Source: G963668185 sp965237445 (GTDB lineage: Bacteria > Chloroflexota > Dehalococcoidia > Lucifugimonadales > G963668185). Taken from it: a stretch of DNA of 64,000 nt. The DNA is taken from contig OZ250142.1 of the NCBI GenBank assembly GCA_965237445.1, positions 2,914,001 through 2,978,000 on the forward strand, read 5' to 3'. Under the pieces are notes generated by a model. That model was not told the DNA's origin and did no database searches. It saw only the letters and a program-made list of their open reading frames with translations. Positions 17,407 through 25,533 of this stretch are shown here, piece by piece (the first letter of the stretch is position 1; each line of letters opens with the position of its first letter). The translations under genes and the position numbers were made by a program.

Positions 17407-18540
17407 TCACCACTGGACGAACATCGGCATTACGACGTGCACGTACGAATCGTCGTCCACAGGCCGCAGGACGCCGGGGCTGGATGGCGTAGTGGTCTCC
17501 AGAGCAACCTCGTTTGATTCCAGCACGTCAAGAACGTCAGTAAGATACTTGCTGTTGAAGGCGATCTTGGACTCCTCCCCTTCCACCTTCACATCCACCT
17601 CGCTCTCGTTGTCGCCCACCTCTTCCGAACGGGAAGAAATCACCAGCTTGCCCTCATCTCCGTCCTCACCCGGATTGACATGCACCCTTACTATCCCGCT
17701 GCCGTCCCTGGCAAAAATGGCTGCTGATCGGTTGGCCATCGAGAACTCGGACAGCCCCATAACAGCTCGCGTTCCGTATGAAGTGGGGACCAACTGGCTG
17801 TAGTTGGGGAAGGTGCCCTGGATCAACTGCGAGACGATCTCCACGTTGTCCAGTCTGAACATTGCCTGGTTCTTATTTGGCGTAACGGTGAACTCTATCG
17901 GATGGACCTGGCCTGAAAGCAGCCGGTTGACTTCCTGCAACGTCCGGGCCGGGATGATGAAGTCGAGGTCCTCCGGCGCTGCCCCTTCCATCTTGCCCTT
18001 GTAGACCGCCAGCCTGAACCCGTCCGCCGCGGCGAAGGTATAGTCCTCTCCCGTAATCTCCACCTTGATTCCTGCGAGCACAGGCCGCGAGTCGTCGGTC
18101 GCAGCCGCGAATGCGACGTGGTTGATAGCTCGGCCCAACTCCCCCGGGTCCATAACGCCGGCCACACCCGACTCCACCGTGGGAACTGGCGGGAAATCTG
18201 CGGCTGGCATGCCGTTGACGTTCGCGGAGAAGCGGCCGCAGGAAAGGCCGATGCCCAGCGGCTCGGTGCTCGACTTGATGTCTATGCGCTCAGCGGGCAG
18301 TGAGTTTACGAACTCCGTCAAAATGCGCGCCGGGATTGTAACTTCACCTTCCTCCTGGACGTCCGCGCCGATCCACGTCGTGATGGCGACCTCCAGATTT
18401 GTCGCGACCAGCTTGAGCCTGCCCTGGTCGGTGGATATAAGGACGTTAGACGTAATCGGAAGTGTGGCCCTCGCAGCCACGGCTCTGCCGACTACCGTAA
18501 GTCCTCGGCTAAGATTCTCTTGCAGGCAGGAAAGCTGCAT
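17407..18540 (-). CDS. dnaN: DNA polymerase III beta sliding clamp
   Basis: A 377-residue DnaN of normal length with three clamp domains. It starts MQLSCLQENLSRGLTVVGRA (classic first-helix pattern), and contains LPITSNVLI, the domain 2 start MDPGELGRAINHVAFAAATDDSRPVL, and ends in YVHVVMPMFV, the usual C-terminal hydrophobic cleft strand. The start ATG has GAGGGAG 6 bases upstream. No dnaA, recF or gyrB is nearby, so this is not evidence for the origin region. Confidence 0.97.
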   Translation of the reverse strand: MQLSCLQENLSRGLTVVGRAVAARATLPITSNVLISTDQGRLKLVATNLEVAITTWIGADVQEEGEVTIPARILTEFVNSLPAERIDIKSSTEPLGIGLSCGRFSANVNGMPAADFPPVPTVESGVAGVMDPGELGRAINHVAFAAATDDSRPVLAGIKVEITGEDYTFAAADGFRLAVYKGKMEGAAPEDLDFIIPARTLQEVNRLLSGQVHPIEFTVTPNKNQAMFRLDNVEIVSQLIQGTFPNYSQLVPTSYGTRAVMGLSEFSMANRSAAIFARDGSGIVRVHVNPGEDGDEGKLVISSRSEEVGDNESEVDVKVEGEESKIAFNSKYLTDVLDVLESNEVALETTTPSSPGVLRPVDDDSYVHVVMPMFVQW

Positions 18541-18716
18541 TCGTCGCTCCCTCAGAAATTGGTGGCGCTAGTATAGAACCGCCCATTCGGGAGCGTCAAC
18601 GAACGCCAGCTAGCTACGCAATTGGGGCCTAAGATCAGGATTGGCCTTTATCAGGACAATTAGGGGGGATTCAGTATGGCGGCTTCGTCGCGGTGGGAAG
18701 TCAAGCCCACGTCGGC

Positions 18717-19223
18717 CTATTGCACCACCACGGTGCCGACCATGCCCAGGGCTTGGTGAGGAATGCAGATCAGGCTGTAGACGCCCGGCTCAGAGAACTG
18801 AAAACCGAACGATAGCGCTTCACCCGCTTCCACCTGCGCATCGAGCCCCAAATCTGAAATCGTGAACGTGTGGAACTCACTCTCTGCCACCAGAGTGAAG
18901 ATGACCGCCTCTCCCACGGAGAACGAAAGCTGACCAGGGTCGTACGCGTAGACACCGCTACCGCCTGGGTCCTGGAGCTTCACGGCAACCGGTGTGCCCT
19001 CGGTGATGTCCGGGTTGCCGACCGGCGCCTGCTCGACAAGGCCGCCGAACAGCGGGTCGGATGCCAGTCTGGCAACGACCTCGGCCGGCGCTCCCTCCGG
19101 CGGAGCAGGCGAGTCCCTGTATTCCGTGACACTTTCTTCTACTCCGCATGCCACTAGCAAGCCCAGCAGCATCGTCAAGCATACGGCTGGCAAGGCAGCG
19201 CGGGATGCGAAATTCAATACCAT
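18717..19223 (-). CDS. Cupredoxin-domain lipoprotein
   Basis: A 168-residue exported protein from the ATG at 19223, chosen over a GTG 30 bases upstream because AGGAG precedes it. A signal peptide ends in a lipobox LLVACG, so the mature protein is likely a lipoprotein. A linker follows, then a cupredoxin fold. Type-1 copper ligands are visible: His in SEFHTF and Cys-His-Met in CIPHQALGM. The core resembles plastocyanin or the sulfocyanin/nitrosocyanin-like electron carriers of Chloroflexota. A paralogue lies at 20284-20736. Electron transfer at the outer face of the membrane is inferred. Confidence 0.88.
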   Translation of the reverse strand: MVLNFASRAALPAVCLTMLLGLLVACGVEESVTEYRDSPAPPEGAPAEVVARLASDPLFGGLVEQAPVGNPDITEGTPVAVKLQDPGGSGVYAYDPGQLSFSVGEAVIFTLVAESEFHTFTISDLGLDAQVEAGEALSFGFQFSEPGVYSLICIPHQALGMVGTVVVQ

Positions 19224-19420
19224 GCCCTCTTGCTCCTCAGGTACGAGTTTCACCTCTTACAGGTACGTTCGTGAAGAGTTTCACATCCTAGCACTACTCC
19301 AAAGAGCCGGTCAACGAGATACCCGCCGTTTCCTAGGTTCAAGCAACCCGAACAAGTCCTGTCCGAGCACGAGGCGCAGCGCACACTCTGTAACTAGCAG
19401 TTGCGAGGCAATGTCAAGAA

Positions 19421-19482
19421 GCTAGTTGACCGTGATCGTTCCCGTCATGCCCAGCGCCTCGTGCGGCACGCAGTAGAGCTTG
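19421..19482 (-). repeat. Duplicated 3' end of the cupredoxin gene (62 bp)
   Basis: This segment repeats the last 62 bases of the cupredoxin gene region at 20283-20344, including the stop codon, with a single mismatch (T at 19440 for C at 20302). Read on the minus strand it encodes KLYCVPHEALGMTGTITVN and stop. Sequence upstream of it is unrelated, so it is a tail only. The two copies bracket about 800 bp carrying two small plus-strand genes. Confidence 0.95.
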
Positions 19483-19625
19483 GCAGTATCTCCTCTTATC
19501 GAATATCAGGGTGACCACTGACCCCGATGTGCTAAAGCGCATTTGGCTGCGGCGGAACTTGACATGAGGAAAACGTATGCCTATCCTGCATGTGCGCATA
19601 CCGCATACGAGTTAGGAGAGGAACA

Positions 19626-19913
19626 ATGCGAATCGGAGTAAACGTCCCCAATGAACTATTGAGGCGTGTAAAGGAGATAGAGCCGCGAGTGAACATTTCC
19701 CTAGTCTGTCGAGAGGCGCTCGAAAGCCGCGTCGAAGTTGCTGATAGGGCCCAAGCCCAAGCCTATGGCGACGGCGTGGATGAGCATGTGGCTAGATTGG
19801 TTGATTCCGTAAACGGGCCCATGATTGAACCCGACTGGGTAGCCTATGCCATTGAGGACGCCGCCAATCGCGCCGACGAGTGGGAGAGTTTCTCCATCAG
19901 TGCGATGTACTGA
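19626..19913 (+). CDS. Ribbon-helix-helix (CcdA/CopG-like) small protein, probable antitoxin or regulator
   Basis: A 95-residue protein starting at ATG 19626, preceded by AGGAGAGGAAC. The N-terminus MRIGVNVPNELLRRVKEI followed by VNISLVCREALESRV fits a ribbon-helix-helix fold: one beta strand then two helices. The C-terminal 50 residues (ARLVDSVNGP, WVAYAIEDAANRADEWESF) would be the partner-binding region. It lies inside the segment bracketed by duplicated cupredoxin tails and overlaps the next frame, as in toxin-antitoxin pairs. No toxin family was recognised in the partner. Confidence 0.65.
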   Translation: MRIGVNVPNELLRRVKEIEPRVNISLVCREALESRVEVADRAQAQAYGDGVDEHVARLVDSVNGPMIEPDWVAYAIEDAANRADEWESFSISAMY

Positions 19914-20227
19914 AAAGACAAGGGCGTGACGAAGCTGAAATGGTCGATGTCTGGTCACACTGTGGCGAGAAAAGGGGCCTCACTCATCGCTTACACGTCG
20001 AGAACATTGAATGGTTCATTTCGAATTCGGAGCGTCAGTTCGCAACTGGAGGTGGACCTGACCTTCACAAGAAGGCTACTGAAGTGTACTCCCGGGCTTG
20101 GCTGGGTTACGTGAACGAAGTCCGGAGAATGATCGAGCAGCACTACAAGGACGAGTATCAGCAAATGATGAGGGAGCGGGAGGAACTCATGAGTCCCTGC
20201 CCAAACCGGAGATACCCCAGCACCTGA
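19880..20227 (+). CDS. Hypothetical protein following the RHH gene
   Basis: A frame of up to 115 residues from GTG 19880; a shorter start is ATG 19940 (95 residues). Neither start has a strong ribosome-binding site. The sequence has a plausible globular composition: VENIEWFISNSERQF, a KKATEVYSRAWLGYV helix, and a charged helical end (EYQQMMREREELM). It overlaps the end of the RHH gene by 34 bp, so it may be a translationally coupled partner (candidate toxin) or, if a frameshift is present, the continuation of it. I do not recognise the family. Confidence 0.45.
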   Translation: MGEFLHQCDVLKRQGRDEAEMVDVWSHCGEKRGLTHRLHVENIEWFISNSERQFATGGGPDLHKKATEVYSRAWLGYVNEVRRMIEQHYKDEYQQMMREREELMSPCPNRRYPST

Positions 20228-20282
20228 TCTGAATGCGGTTAGTCGCGGCTGACGGCTTACCTGTGGGGGCAGAAGCCCAAGG

Positions 20283-20344
20283 GCTAGTTGACCGTGATCG
20301 TCCCCGTCATGCCCAGCGCCTCGTGCGGCACGCAGTAGAGCTTG
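20283..20344 (-). repeat. Native copy of the 62-bp cupredoxin tail
   Basis: This is the 3' end of the intact cupredoxin gene, starting one base beyond its stop. It matches 19421-19482 except for one base. The offset between copies is 862 bp. Both are in the same orientation, so recombination between them would delete the RHH-containing segment and leave an intact gene. Confidence 0.95.
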
Positions 20345-20736
20345 AAAGTGCCCGCCTTGTCGAACGTCACCTCGAACTCGATTGTCTGGCCGGCTTCCAT
20401 CTCGTGGCTGATGTCCAGTTCGTCTACCTCGAACGTGTGGAACTCCGTTTCAGCCGATACCTGGAACGTGACCGTGTCGCCAACCGAGAATGTGAGCTCG
20501 GAAGTGGAGAACTGGTACTTCCCGCTGCCGCCGGGGTCCTCGTTGACAACCTTCACCACATCATCGCCGCTTGCCAACTCCGAAGCGGAGGCTGTAGTAG
20601 CCGCAGCGGTTGCCTGCGGCGTGGCCTTCGCCGGCTCGGCAGCGGGTGTCGAGTCCTCCGATTCCCCGCCGCCGCAAGCGGCGATGGACGCCATTCCCAG
20701 CACTACGACTGCCGCCATAATTACCAGTTTCTTCAA
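20284..20736 (-). CDS. Cupredoxin-domain lipoprotein (second paralogue)
   Basis: A 150-residue exported protein starting at a TTG (KKLVIMAAVVVLG) with GAAGAGG upstream. The signal peptide ends in the lipobox SIAACG. An Ala/Thr/Pro linker (about 25-50) leads to a cupredoxin domain with SVGDTVTFQVSAETEFHTF and the ligand loop YCVPHEALGM; His, Cys, His and Met type-1 copper ligands are all present. It is about one linker shorter than the paralogue at 18717. Its 3' end is duplicated 862 bp downstream around a small inserted segment, and the gene itself remains intact. Confidence 0.9.
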   Translation of the reverse strand: MKKLVIMAAVVVLGMASIAACGGGESEDSTPAAEPAKATPQATAAATTASASELASGDDVVKVVNEDPGGSGKYQFSTSELTFSVGDTVTFQVSAETEFHTFEVDELDISHEMEAGQTIEFEVTFDKAGTFKLYCVPHEALGMTGTITVN

Positions 20737-20941
20737 GGACCTCTTCTCCTCTCACGTGTTGCCATTACTACATAGAGATTGTAACTCTACGGAATGCGGC
20801 TGGCGATGCTAGCAATGAACTGCGAGACCGTCAATCCAAAATTCACCTGTTCCTGAGCCCGCCTTTCAGGTTACTCTTGAAATGCGGCCCAAGAGCCCGC
20901 TGGCTGTTGTGGTAGGCTTGCCCGCGCGGAATTAGGAGAAG

Positions 20942-22048
20942 ATGCTAGAACGATTCAAGGTCCCGAAGGAAGACGAGGTCAGGGTACCGGCAGCGGCTCT
21001 TCGTAGTACTGTCGAGGCGTTGTTCGTCAAAATGGGCGTTCCTGACGAAGACGCGCAGGAAGGCGCTAACACCCTTGTCATGACGGACCTCCGCGCCGTC
21101 GAAACGCACGGCGTGTCCAATATGCTCAGGTCGTACATCTCGTCGTACCAGCAGGGCAGCCTGAACCCGCGTCCCAACTGGCGAGTGATCCAAGACTCCC
21201 CGTCGGGCGCCGCCGTAGATGCCGATCGCGGTCTCGGGGTGATCGTCGCCCCCAAGGTCATGCGCATGGCTATCAGCAAGGCCAGGGAGACCGGCGTCGG
21301 CGCGGTCTCGATGCACAACAGCGGCCACACCGGAGCGGTCGGCCATCACTCCATGCTTGCTGCCGAGGCGGACATGATCGGCATCTGCATGACCGCCGGC
21401 TGGCCGGCCATCCCCCCTACGTTCGGCGCGGAGCCCCGTTTCGGCACGAATCCTATATCCATCGCCGCGCCGGCAAGCAAAGAACCTTTCTTCCTTTTCG
21501 ACGCCGCCACCTCCACCATCGCAGGCAACAAGGTCCGTTTGGCACAGCGTGTCGAGGCCGATCTGCTGCCGGGATGGATCGCCGGGCCGGACGGCCTTCC
21601 CAAGACGGCGCCAACCCCTGCGTCGGACTTGGGAGAGTATTTTCTTCTGCCGCTTGGCGGAACCAGGGAGCACGGCTCGCACAAGGGGTACGGCTTCGCA
21701 ATGATGTCCGAAATCCTGGCCCGCCTGCTGGGCGGCAGTCCTTCAGCCATGACAGCCCCGGAGAGCCGTGGTTCCAGCGGCACATTCTTCTCCGCTTACA
21801 ATATCGCTGCGTTCACGGACCTGGACGCCTTCAAGAAAAACATGGACCTGATGTTGGAGAAGTTGAGAACTACAAAGCCCGCTCCCGGGTACGACCGTGT
21901 CCTGTATCCCGGTCTCAGCGAACATGAAGAGACACAGGAACGGCTGGTCAACGGCATTCCCCTGCACCGCGAAGTCATCGACTGGTTCGACGACATTACG
22001 GCCGAGCTTTCTTTGCCACGCTTGGAGCGGGTAACTCACGACTCGTGA
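20942..22048 (+). CDS. Ldh/malate dehydrogenase family (MDH2-type) NAD(P)-dependent 2-hydroxyacid dehydrogenase
   Basis: A 368-residue enzyme of the Ldh family (malate/L-sulfolactate/ureidoglycolate dehydrogenase fold, distinct from classical LDH/MDH). Signatures are RAVETHGVSNM near residue 50, the catalytic histidine segment NSGHTGAVGHHSM (about 125), RFGTNPISIAAPA (about 175), and HKGYGFAMMSEIL (about 240). The start ATG at 20942 is preceded by AGGAGA. Substrate is not predictable beyond a small 2-hydroxy acid. Its last bases overlap the GTG start of the following ABC ATPase gene by 4 bp. Confidence 0.9.
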   Translation: MLERFKVPKEDEVRVPAAALRSTVEALFVKMGVPDEDAQEGANTLVMTDLRAVETHGVSNMLRSYISSYQQGSLNPRPNWRVIQDSPSGAAVDADRGLGVIVAPKVMRMAISKARETGVGAVSMHNSGHTGAVGHHSMLAAEADMIGICMTAGWPAIPPTFGAEPRFGTNPISIAAPASKEPFFLFDAATSTIAGNKVRLAQRVEADLLPGWIAGPDGLPKTAPTPASDLGEYFLLPLGGTREHGSHKGYGFAMMSEILARLLGGSPSAMTAPESRGSSGTFFSAYNIAAFTDLDAFKKNMDLMLEKLRTTKPAPGYDRVLYPGLSEHEETQERLVNGIPLHREVIDWFDDITAELSLPRLERVTHDS

Positions 22049-22947
22049 CTGCACTTCTTGAGGCGAGAGGCCTCACAAAGCAATACGGGTCTACCACGGC
22101 CCTGAACTCCGTGGACTTCGAAGTATCGCAGGGCATAACCGGCATTCTCGGCCCAAACGGCGCCGGCAAGACTACCGCCATCAAGCTATTCCTCGGCCTC
22201 ACGAGGCCCACGTCGGGCGCCGCTCTGATCCTGGGCCAGGAACCATACGTCTCGATCGACGCGAGACAGCGAATCGGCTACATGCCCGAGCACGACTGCC
22301 TCCCCGGCGCGATGAACGCCTCCGAGTTTCTGGCGCACATGGCGCAGGTCAGCGGCCTGCCAGCGGAAGAGGCCCGCATCCGGTCGGCCGACACTCTGCG
22401 GCATGTCGGCCTTCACGAGGAACGCTACCGTCCAATTGGCCAGTACTCGACCGGCATGAAGCAGCGCGTCAAGCTTGCGCAGGCCCTCGTGCACGATCCG
22501 GTCATCGTTCTCATGGACGAGCCCACCGCCGGCCTGGACCCTGCGAGCCGCGAAGATATGCTGGACCTCGTACGTCGAATTGGCACCGACTTTGGCATCA
22601 GCATACTGCTCTCCTCGCACCTCATGAAAGATGTGGAGGGCACCTGCGACAAGCTCATCGTTCTCGAAGAAGGGACAGTCGTGGAGCAGGGTACCGTTTC
22701 GGGCTTCACGCAGGAGACCGAGGCGGTGTATGTGGAAATAGAAGAGAACCGGGACGAGTTTCTTGCCGCGCTCCATACAAGGAACGTCCAGGCCACGCTT
22801 GACGGCGGCGCAATTGTAGTCGAGCAGAGTGACGAGTCCGGATACGACCACATCCGCGACGCGATCGTCGAGTCCGGGGCCCGGCTCCGCCGCATGGCTC
22901 CGAGGAGAGGCACCCTGACCGACATCTTCAGGAGTTCGGACTCCTGA
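22045..22947 (+). CDS. ABC transporter ATP-binding protein (ABC-2 exporter type), first
   Basis: A 300-residue nucleotide-binding protein. Walker A is LGPNGAGKTTAIK (about residue 35), the signature is YSTGMKQRVKLAQ (about 134), Walker B is VIVLMDEPTAGLD. The last 80 residues form a regulatory extension common in CcmA/NatA-like ATPases. It starts at GTG 22045, overlapping the previous stop (GTGA), and ends overlapping the ATG of the permease (TGATG). It is the first member of two consecutive ATPase/permease pairs. Confidence 0.93.
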   Translation: MTALLEARGLTKQYGSTTALNSVDFEVSQGITGILGPNGAGKTTAIKLFLGLTRPTSGAALILGQEPYVSIDARQRIGYMPEHDCLPGAMNASEFLAHMAQVSGLPAEEARIRSADTLRHVGLHEERYRPIGQYSTGMKQRVKLAQALVHDPVIVLMDEPTAGLDPASREDMLDLVRRIGTDFGISILLSSHLMKDVEGTCDKLIVLEEGTVVEQGTVSGFTQETEAVYVEIEENRDEFLAALHTRNVQATLDGGAIVVEQSDESGYDHIRDAIVESGARLRRMAPRRGTLTDIFRSSDS

Positions 22948-23864
22948 TGGAAGCTCGCGGCGAGGTTTTCGACCTCGGCTATCAGCACTACGAAGGCCCG
23001 CGCGAGGGCCGCGGCCGGGCGAGAAAGGCTCTCTGGATAGACGGAATCAGAACGTCGTTGGGCATCGGCAGAAGCGCGTGGGCAAAGATCATCCCCGGCC
23101 TCTTCATCGCAGCAGTGACCCTTCCGGCCATTGTCATAGGCGTGATAGCCGTTCAGATGGGCCTGCAAGAGGCCGGCATCGTGGACCACTCCACGTACTT
23201 GCAGATAGTTCTCACGTTCATGCTGTTCTTCACGGCGGTCATCGGCCCGGAACTGCTCTGCCCGGACCGCCGGGACATGGTTATCAGCCTGTACATAGTC
23301 CGGCCGTTGACCATGTCCGACTACCTCGCGGGGCGTTGGCTGGCGCTGTTCTCCGTTACGCTTGCCCTGGTCTACCTGGGTCAGATCGTGCTGTTCGTAT
23401 CGTTCTCCCTGGGATCCAATGACACGCCGGATTACCTTAGAGAGAACTGGCTTGACGTCCCCAGGTTCCTGGCAGCGGGATTTGTTCTTGCCTTGTTCAC
23501 TACGACAATTGCGTTGGCCGCCGCGGCTCTCACCACGCGCAGAGCATACGCCGCCGCGATAATCATCGGCCTCTACATCATCTCCACGTCGGTAGCCAAC
23601 CCGCTGGGAGGCTGCGAAGGAGGCCCTGAAGGGGCCGCATGCGAGACTTCCTCCGGAGACGCCGGACACTGGATCGCGCTGGTCGACCTCGGGCAGGTGC
23701 CGAGTCAAGTGAACAAGCACATTTTCGAAGAAAGCTCAAACGATAGCCCTGTTGTCGCGTCGGCTTCCGAACTCAATCCCGCAATTCCCGTCGCCTGGTA
23801 CGTGCTGCTGACCGGCGGCTCAGGCGCCTTCCTGTGGTGGCGTTACAGGAGTCTCGCGCAATGA
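22947..23864 (+). CDS. ABC-2 type permease, first
   Basis: A 305-residue integral membrane protein. It starts with a cytosolic segment (YQHYEGPREGRGRARKALW) also found in NosY/GldF-like permeases, then hydrophobic segments near residues 45-75, 85-110, 130-160, 180-210 and one before the C-terminus. The segment CPDRRDMVISLYIVRPLT between TM2 and TM3 is typical of ABC-2 permeases. It overlaps both flanking ATPase genes by 1-4 bp. It probably forms a heteromeric or alternative exporter with the neighbouring ATPases; the substrate is unknown. Confidence 0.88.
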   Translation: MEARGEVFDLGYQHYEGPREGRGRARKALWIDGIRTSLGIGRSAWAKIIPGLFIAAVTLPAIVIGVIAVQMGLQEAGIVDHSTYLQIVLTFMLFFTAVIGPELLCPDRRDMVISLYIVRPLTMSDYLAGRWLALFSVTLALVYLGQIVLFVSFSLGSNDTPDYLRENWLDVPRFLAAGFVLALFTTTIALAAAALTTRRAYAAAIIIGLYIISTSVANPLGGCEGGPEGAACETSSGDAGHWIALVDLGQVPSQVNKHIFEESSNDSPVVASASELNPAIPVAWYVLLTGGSGAFLWWRYRSLAQ

Positions 23865-24790
23865 CGTCCAATGGCGTCGGGGCCACCATAGTGGTGAGCA
23901 ACGTTTCCAAGTGGTTTGGCAACGTTGTCGCGGTCAATGGCGTTTCCCTGGAAATCAACCCGGGCATCACCGGCCTGCTGGGCCCCAACGGGGCCGGCAA
24001 GACGACGTTGCTTAGCATGATCACCGGCCTCGCGGCCCCGTCGGAAGGCGAGGTCACCGTCCTGGGCCAGATTGCACGTGAAAACCCGGACGTCTACAGG
24101 CGCATCGGCGTCATGTCTGAGCACCAGGCGGTCTACGAGTTCCTTTCCGGCCGCAACTTCGTGAAGACCTGCGCGCGCCTCCAGCGCATCGACGACCTGG
24201 ACGAGCACATCGACCGCGCGATCGACCATGTGGACATGGCCGAGGCCCAGCACCGCACTATCTCGGGATACTCCCGCGGCATGAGGCAGCGCATGAGGCT
24301 CGCTGCCGCGCTGGTGCACGATCCGCAGGTCCTCGTCCTTGACGAACCGCTGAGCGGCACAGACCCCCGCCAGCGCGTCGAGTTCCAGAACCTCATGCGC
24401 CGTCTCGCGGGAGAGGGCCGCACTATTCTGATGTCGTCACACATCCTCGAGGAGGTCGAGACGCTTTCGGATAGCATCCTCCTGATGGTAGACGGCAAGC
24501 TCGCAGCCGCCGGGGGTGTGGCCGCGATACGGGCCCAGTTGGACGAGCGTCCGTACACCGTGCGGGTGGTAAGCGATGAGCCAAGGAAGTTGGCGGCCGC
24601 GCTCGTAGGCTTGGACGAAGTCGAGTCCGTCGCAATAGACGGCAACGCGCTTATCGTATCCAGCAGAAACGTGGCGGCCCTTCAGACGTCGGTACCCAGG
24701 CTGGCTCAGGTGCAGGGAATCAGGCTTCTTCGCGTCGAACCTCTGGACGACTCCCTCGATAGTGTGTTCGGCTACGTGGTGGAGGGTTGA
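23861..24790 (+). CDS. ABC transporter ATP-binding protein, second
   Basis: A 309-residue ATPase from ATG 23861, which overlaps the previous stop (ATGA). It has Walker A LGPNGAGKTTLLS, signature YSRGMRQRMRLAA, Walker B VLVLDEPLSGTD and the H-loop in LMSSHILEEVE. Like its upstream relative it has a C-terminal extension of about 80 residues. It overlaps the next permease at TGATG. Close similarity of the two ATPases and strict coupling of the four genes suggest a duplicated ATPase-permease unit. Confidence 0.93.
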   Translation: MTSNGVGATIVVSNVSKWFGNVVAVNGVSLEINPGITGLLGPNGAGKTTLLSMITGLAAPSEGEVTVLGQIARENPDVYRRIGVMSEHQAVYEFLSGRNFVKTCARLQRIDDLDEHIDRAIDHVDMAEAQHRTISGYSRGMRQRMRLAAALVHDPQVLVLDEPLSGTDPRQRVEFQNLMRRLAGEGRTILMSSHILEEVETLSDSILLMVDGKLAAAGGVAAIRAQLDERPYTVRVVSDEPRKLAAALVGLDEVESVAIDGNALIVSSRNVAALQTSVPRLAQVQGIRLLRVEPLDDSLDSVFGYVVEG

Positions 24791-25515
24791 TGGCCGCGGT
24801 CTTCACACTTACTGTCCGTCAGTTGACTGGCCGCTGGCGGCTGATCGTGACCGTTGGCCTGGCCGCGATAGCCGTCGCTCTTACGGTCACCATGTCGGCC
24901 TTGGCTTCCGACCAATCAACGTTACGAGAAGACTTCGTGAATGGCGTCCTCGACGCCCTTTTTCTTGGGGGCATCCTTCCCATCATCCTGATGGTCCTCG
25001 CCACTTCCGCGTTCGGCACTGAGGTCGAAGACAAGACGCTCAGCTACCTCGTGCTGAAGCCGATTAGCAAGTGGGAGATCGTACTGCCCAAGTTTGCCGC
25101 TTCGGTCATTGTCGGAGGCCTCATCGTCCTCGTTTCGGGCATAGTCTCTGTAATCATCGTGTTCGGAGGACTTGCCCAGCCAATCTTCGCCGTTGCAGTC
25201 GCATTGACCGCGGGCTCTATTGCCTACGCCGCCGTGTTCATGTGGGCGGGCCTGATAACCACCAGGCCGCTCTACTACGCCTTGGCCTACGTCCTTATCT
25301 GGGAAGCCGCGTTGACCAACATCTTCGATGGCATACGGTATCTCAGCATTCGTGCTTTCACCTTGTCCATACTTAACGGTTTGGACAAAGTCCGCTTCGA
25401 AATCGACGCAAGTAGGCTGTTGGATGCTCCGGAGGCATTTGGGGGAGTGGCCATCGTCACCGTCGTGTTCCTGGCCCTCACCATCCGACGGCTTCAGCGT
25501 ATGGACGTTCCTTAG
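24790..25515 (+). CDS. ABC-2 type permease, second
   Basis: A 241-residue permease from ATG 24790. There are six probable transmembrane segments: ILVTVGLAAIAVALTVTMSA-type start near 20, a segment near 60-80 (LPIILMVLATSAFG), 105-135, 140-165, 175-190, and a final one in VAIVTVVFLALTI. EVEDKTLSYLVLKPISKWEI is the cytosolic loop conserved in ABC-2 permeases. It ends the operon; the next gene is convergent. Function is export or membrane remodelling, as for GldA/NosY-type systems, with substrate unknown. Confidence 0.87.
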   Translation: MAAVFTLTVRQLTGRWRLIVTVGLAAIAVALTVTMSALASDQSTLREDFVNGVLDALFLGGILPIILMVLATSAFGTEVEDKTLSYLVLKPISKWEIVLPKFAASVIVGGLIVLVSGIVSVIIVFGGLAQPIFAVAVALTAGSIAYAAVFMWAGLITTRPLYYALAYVLIWEAALTNIFDGIRYLSIRAFTLSILNGLDKVRFEIDASRLLDAPEAFGGVAIVTVVFLALTIRRLQRMDVP

Positions 25516-25533
25516 AAGAGAGCGGCTCAGGCG

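Noticed and set aside
17407..18540. Replication origin region near dnaN
   Set aside because: No dnaA, recF, gyrB or DnaA-box cluster is next to dnaN here.
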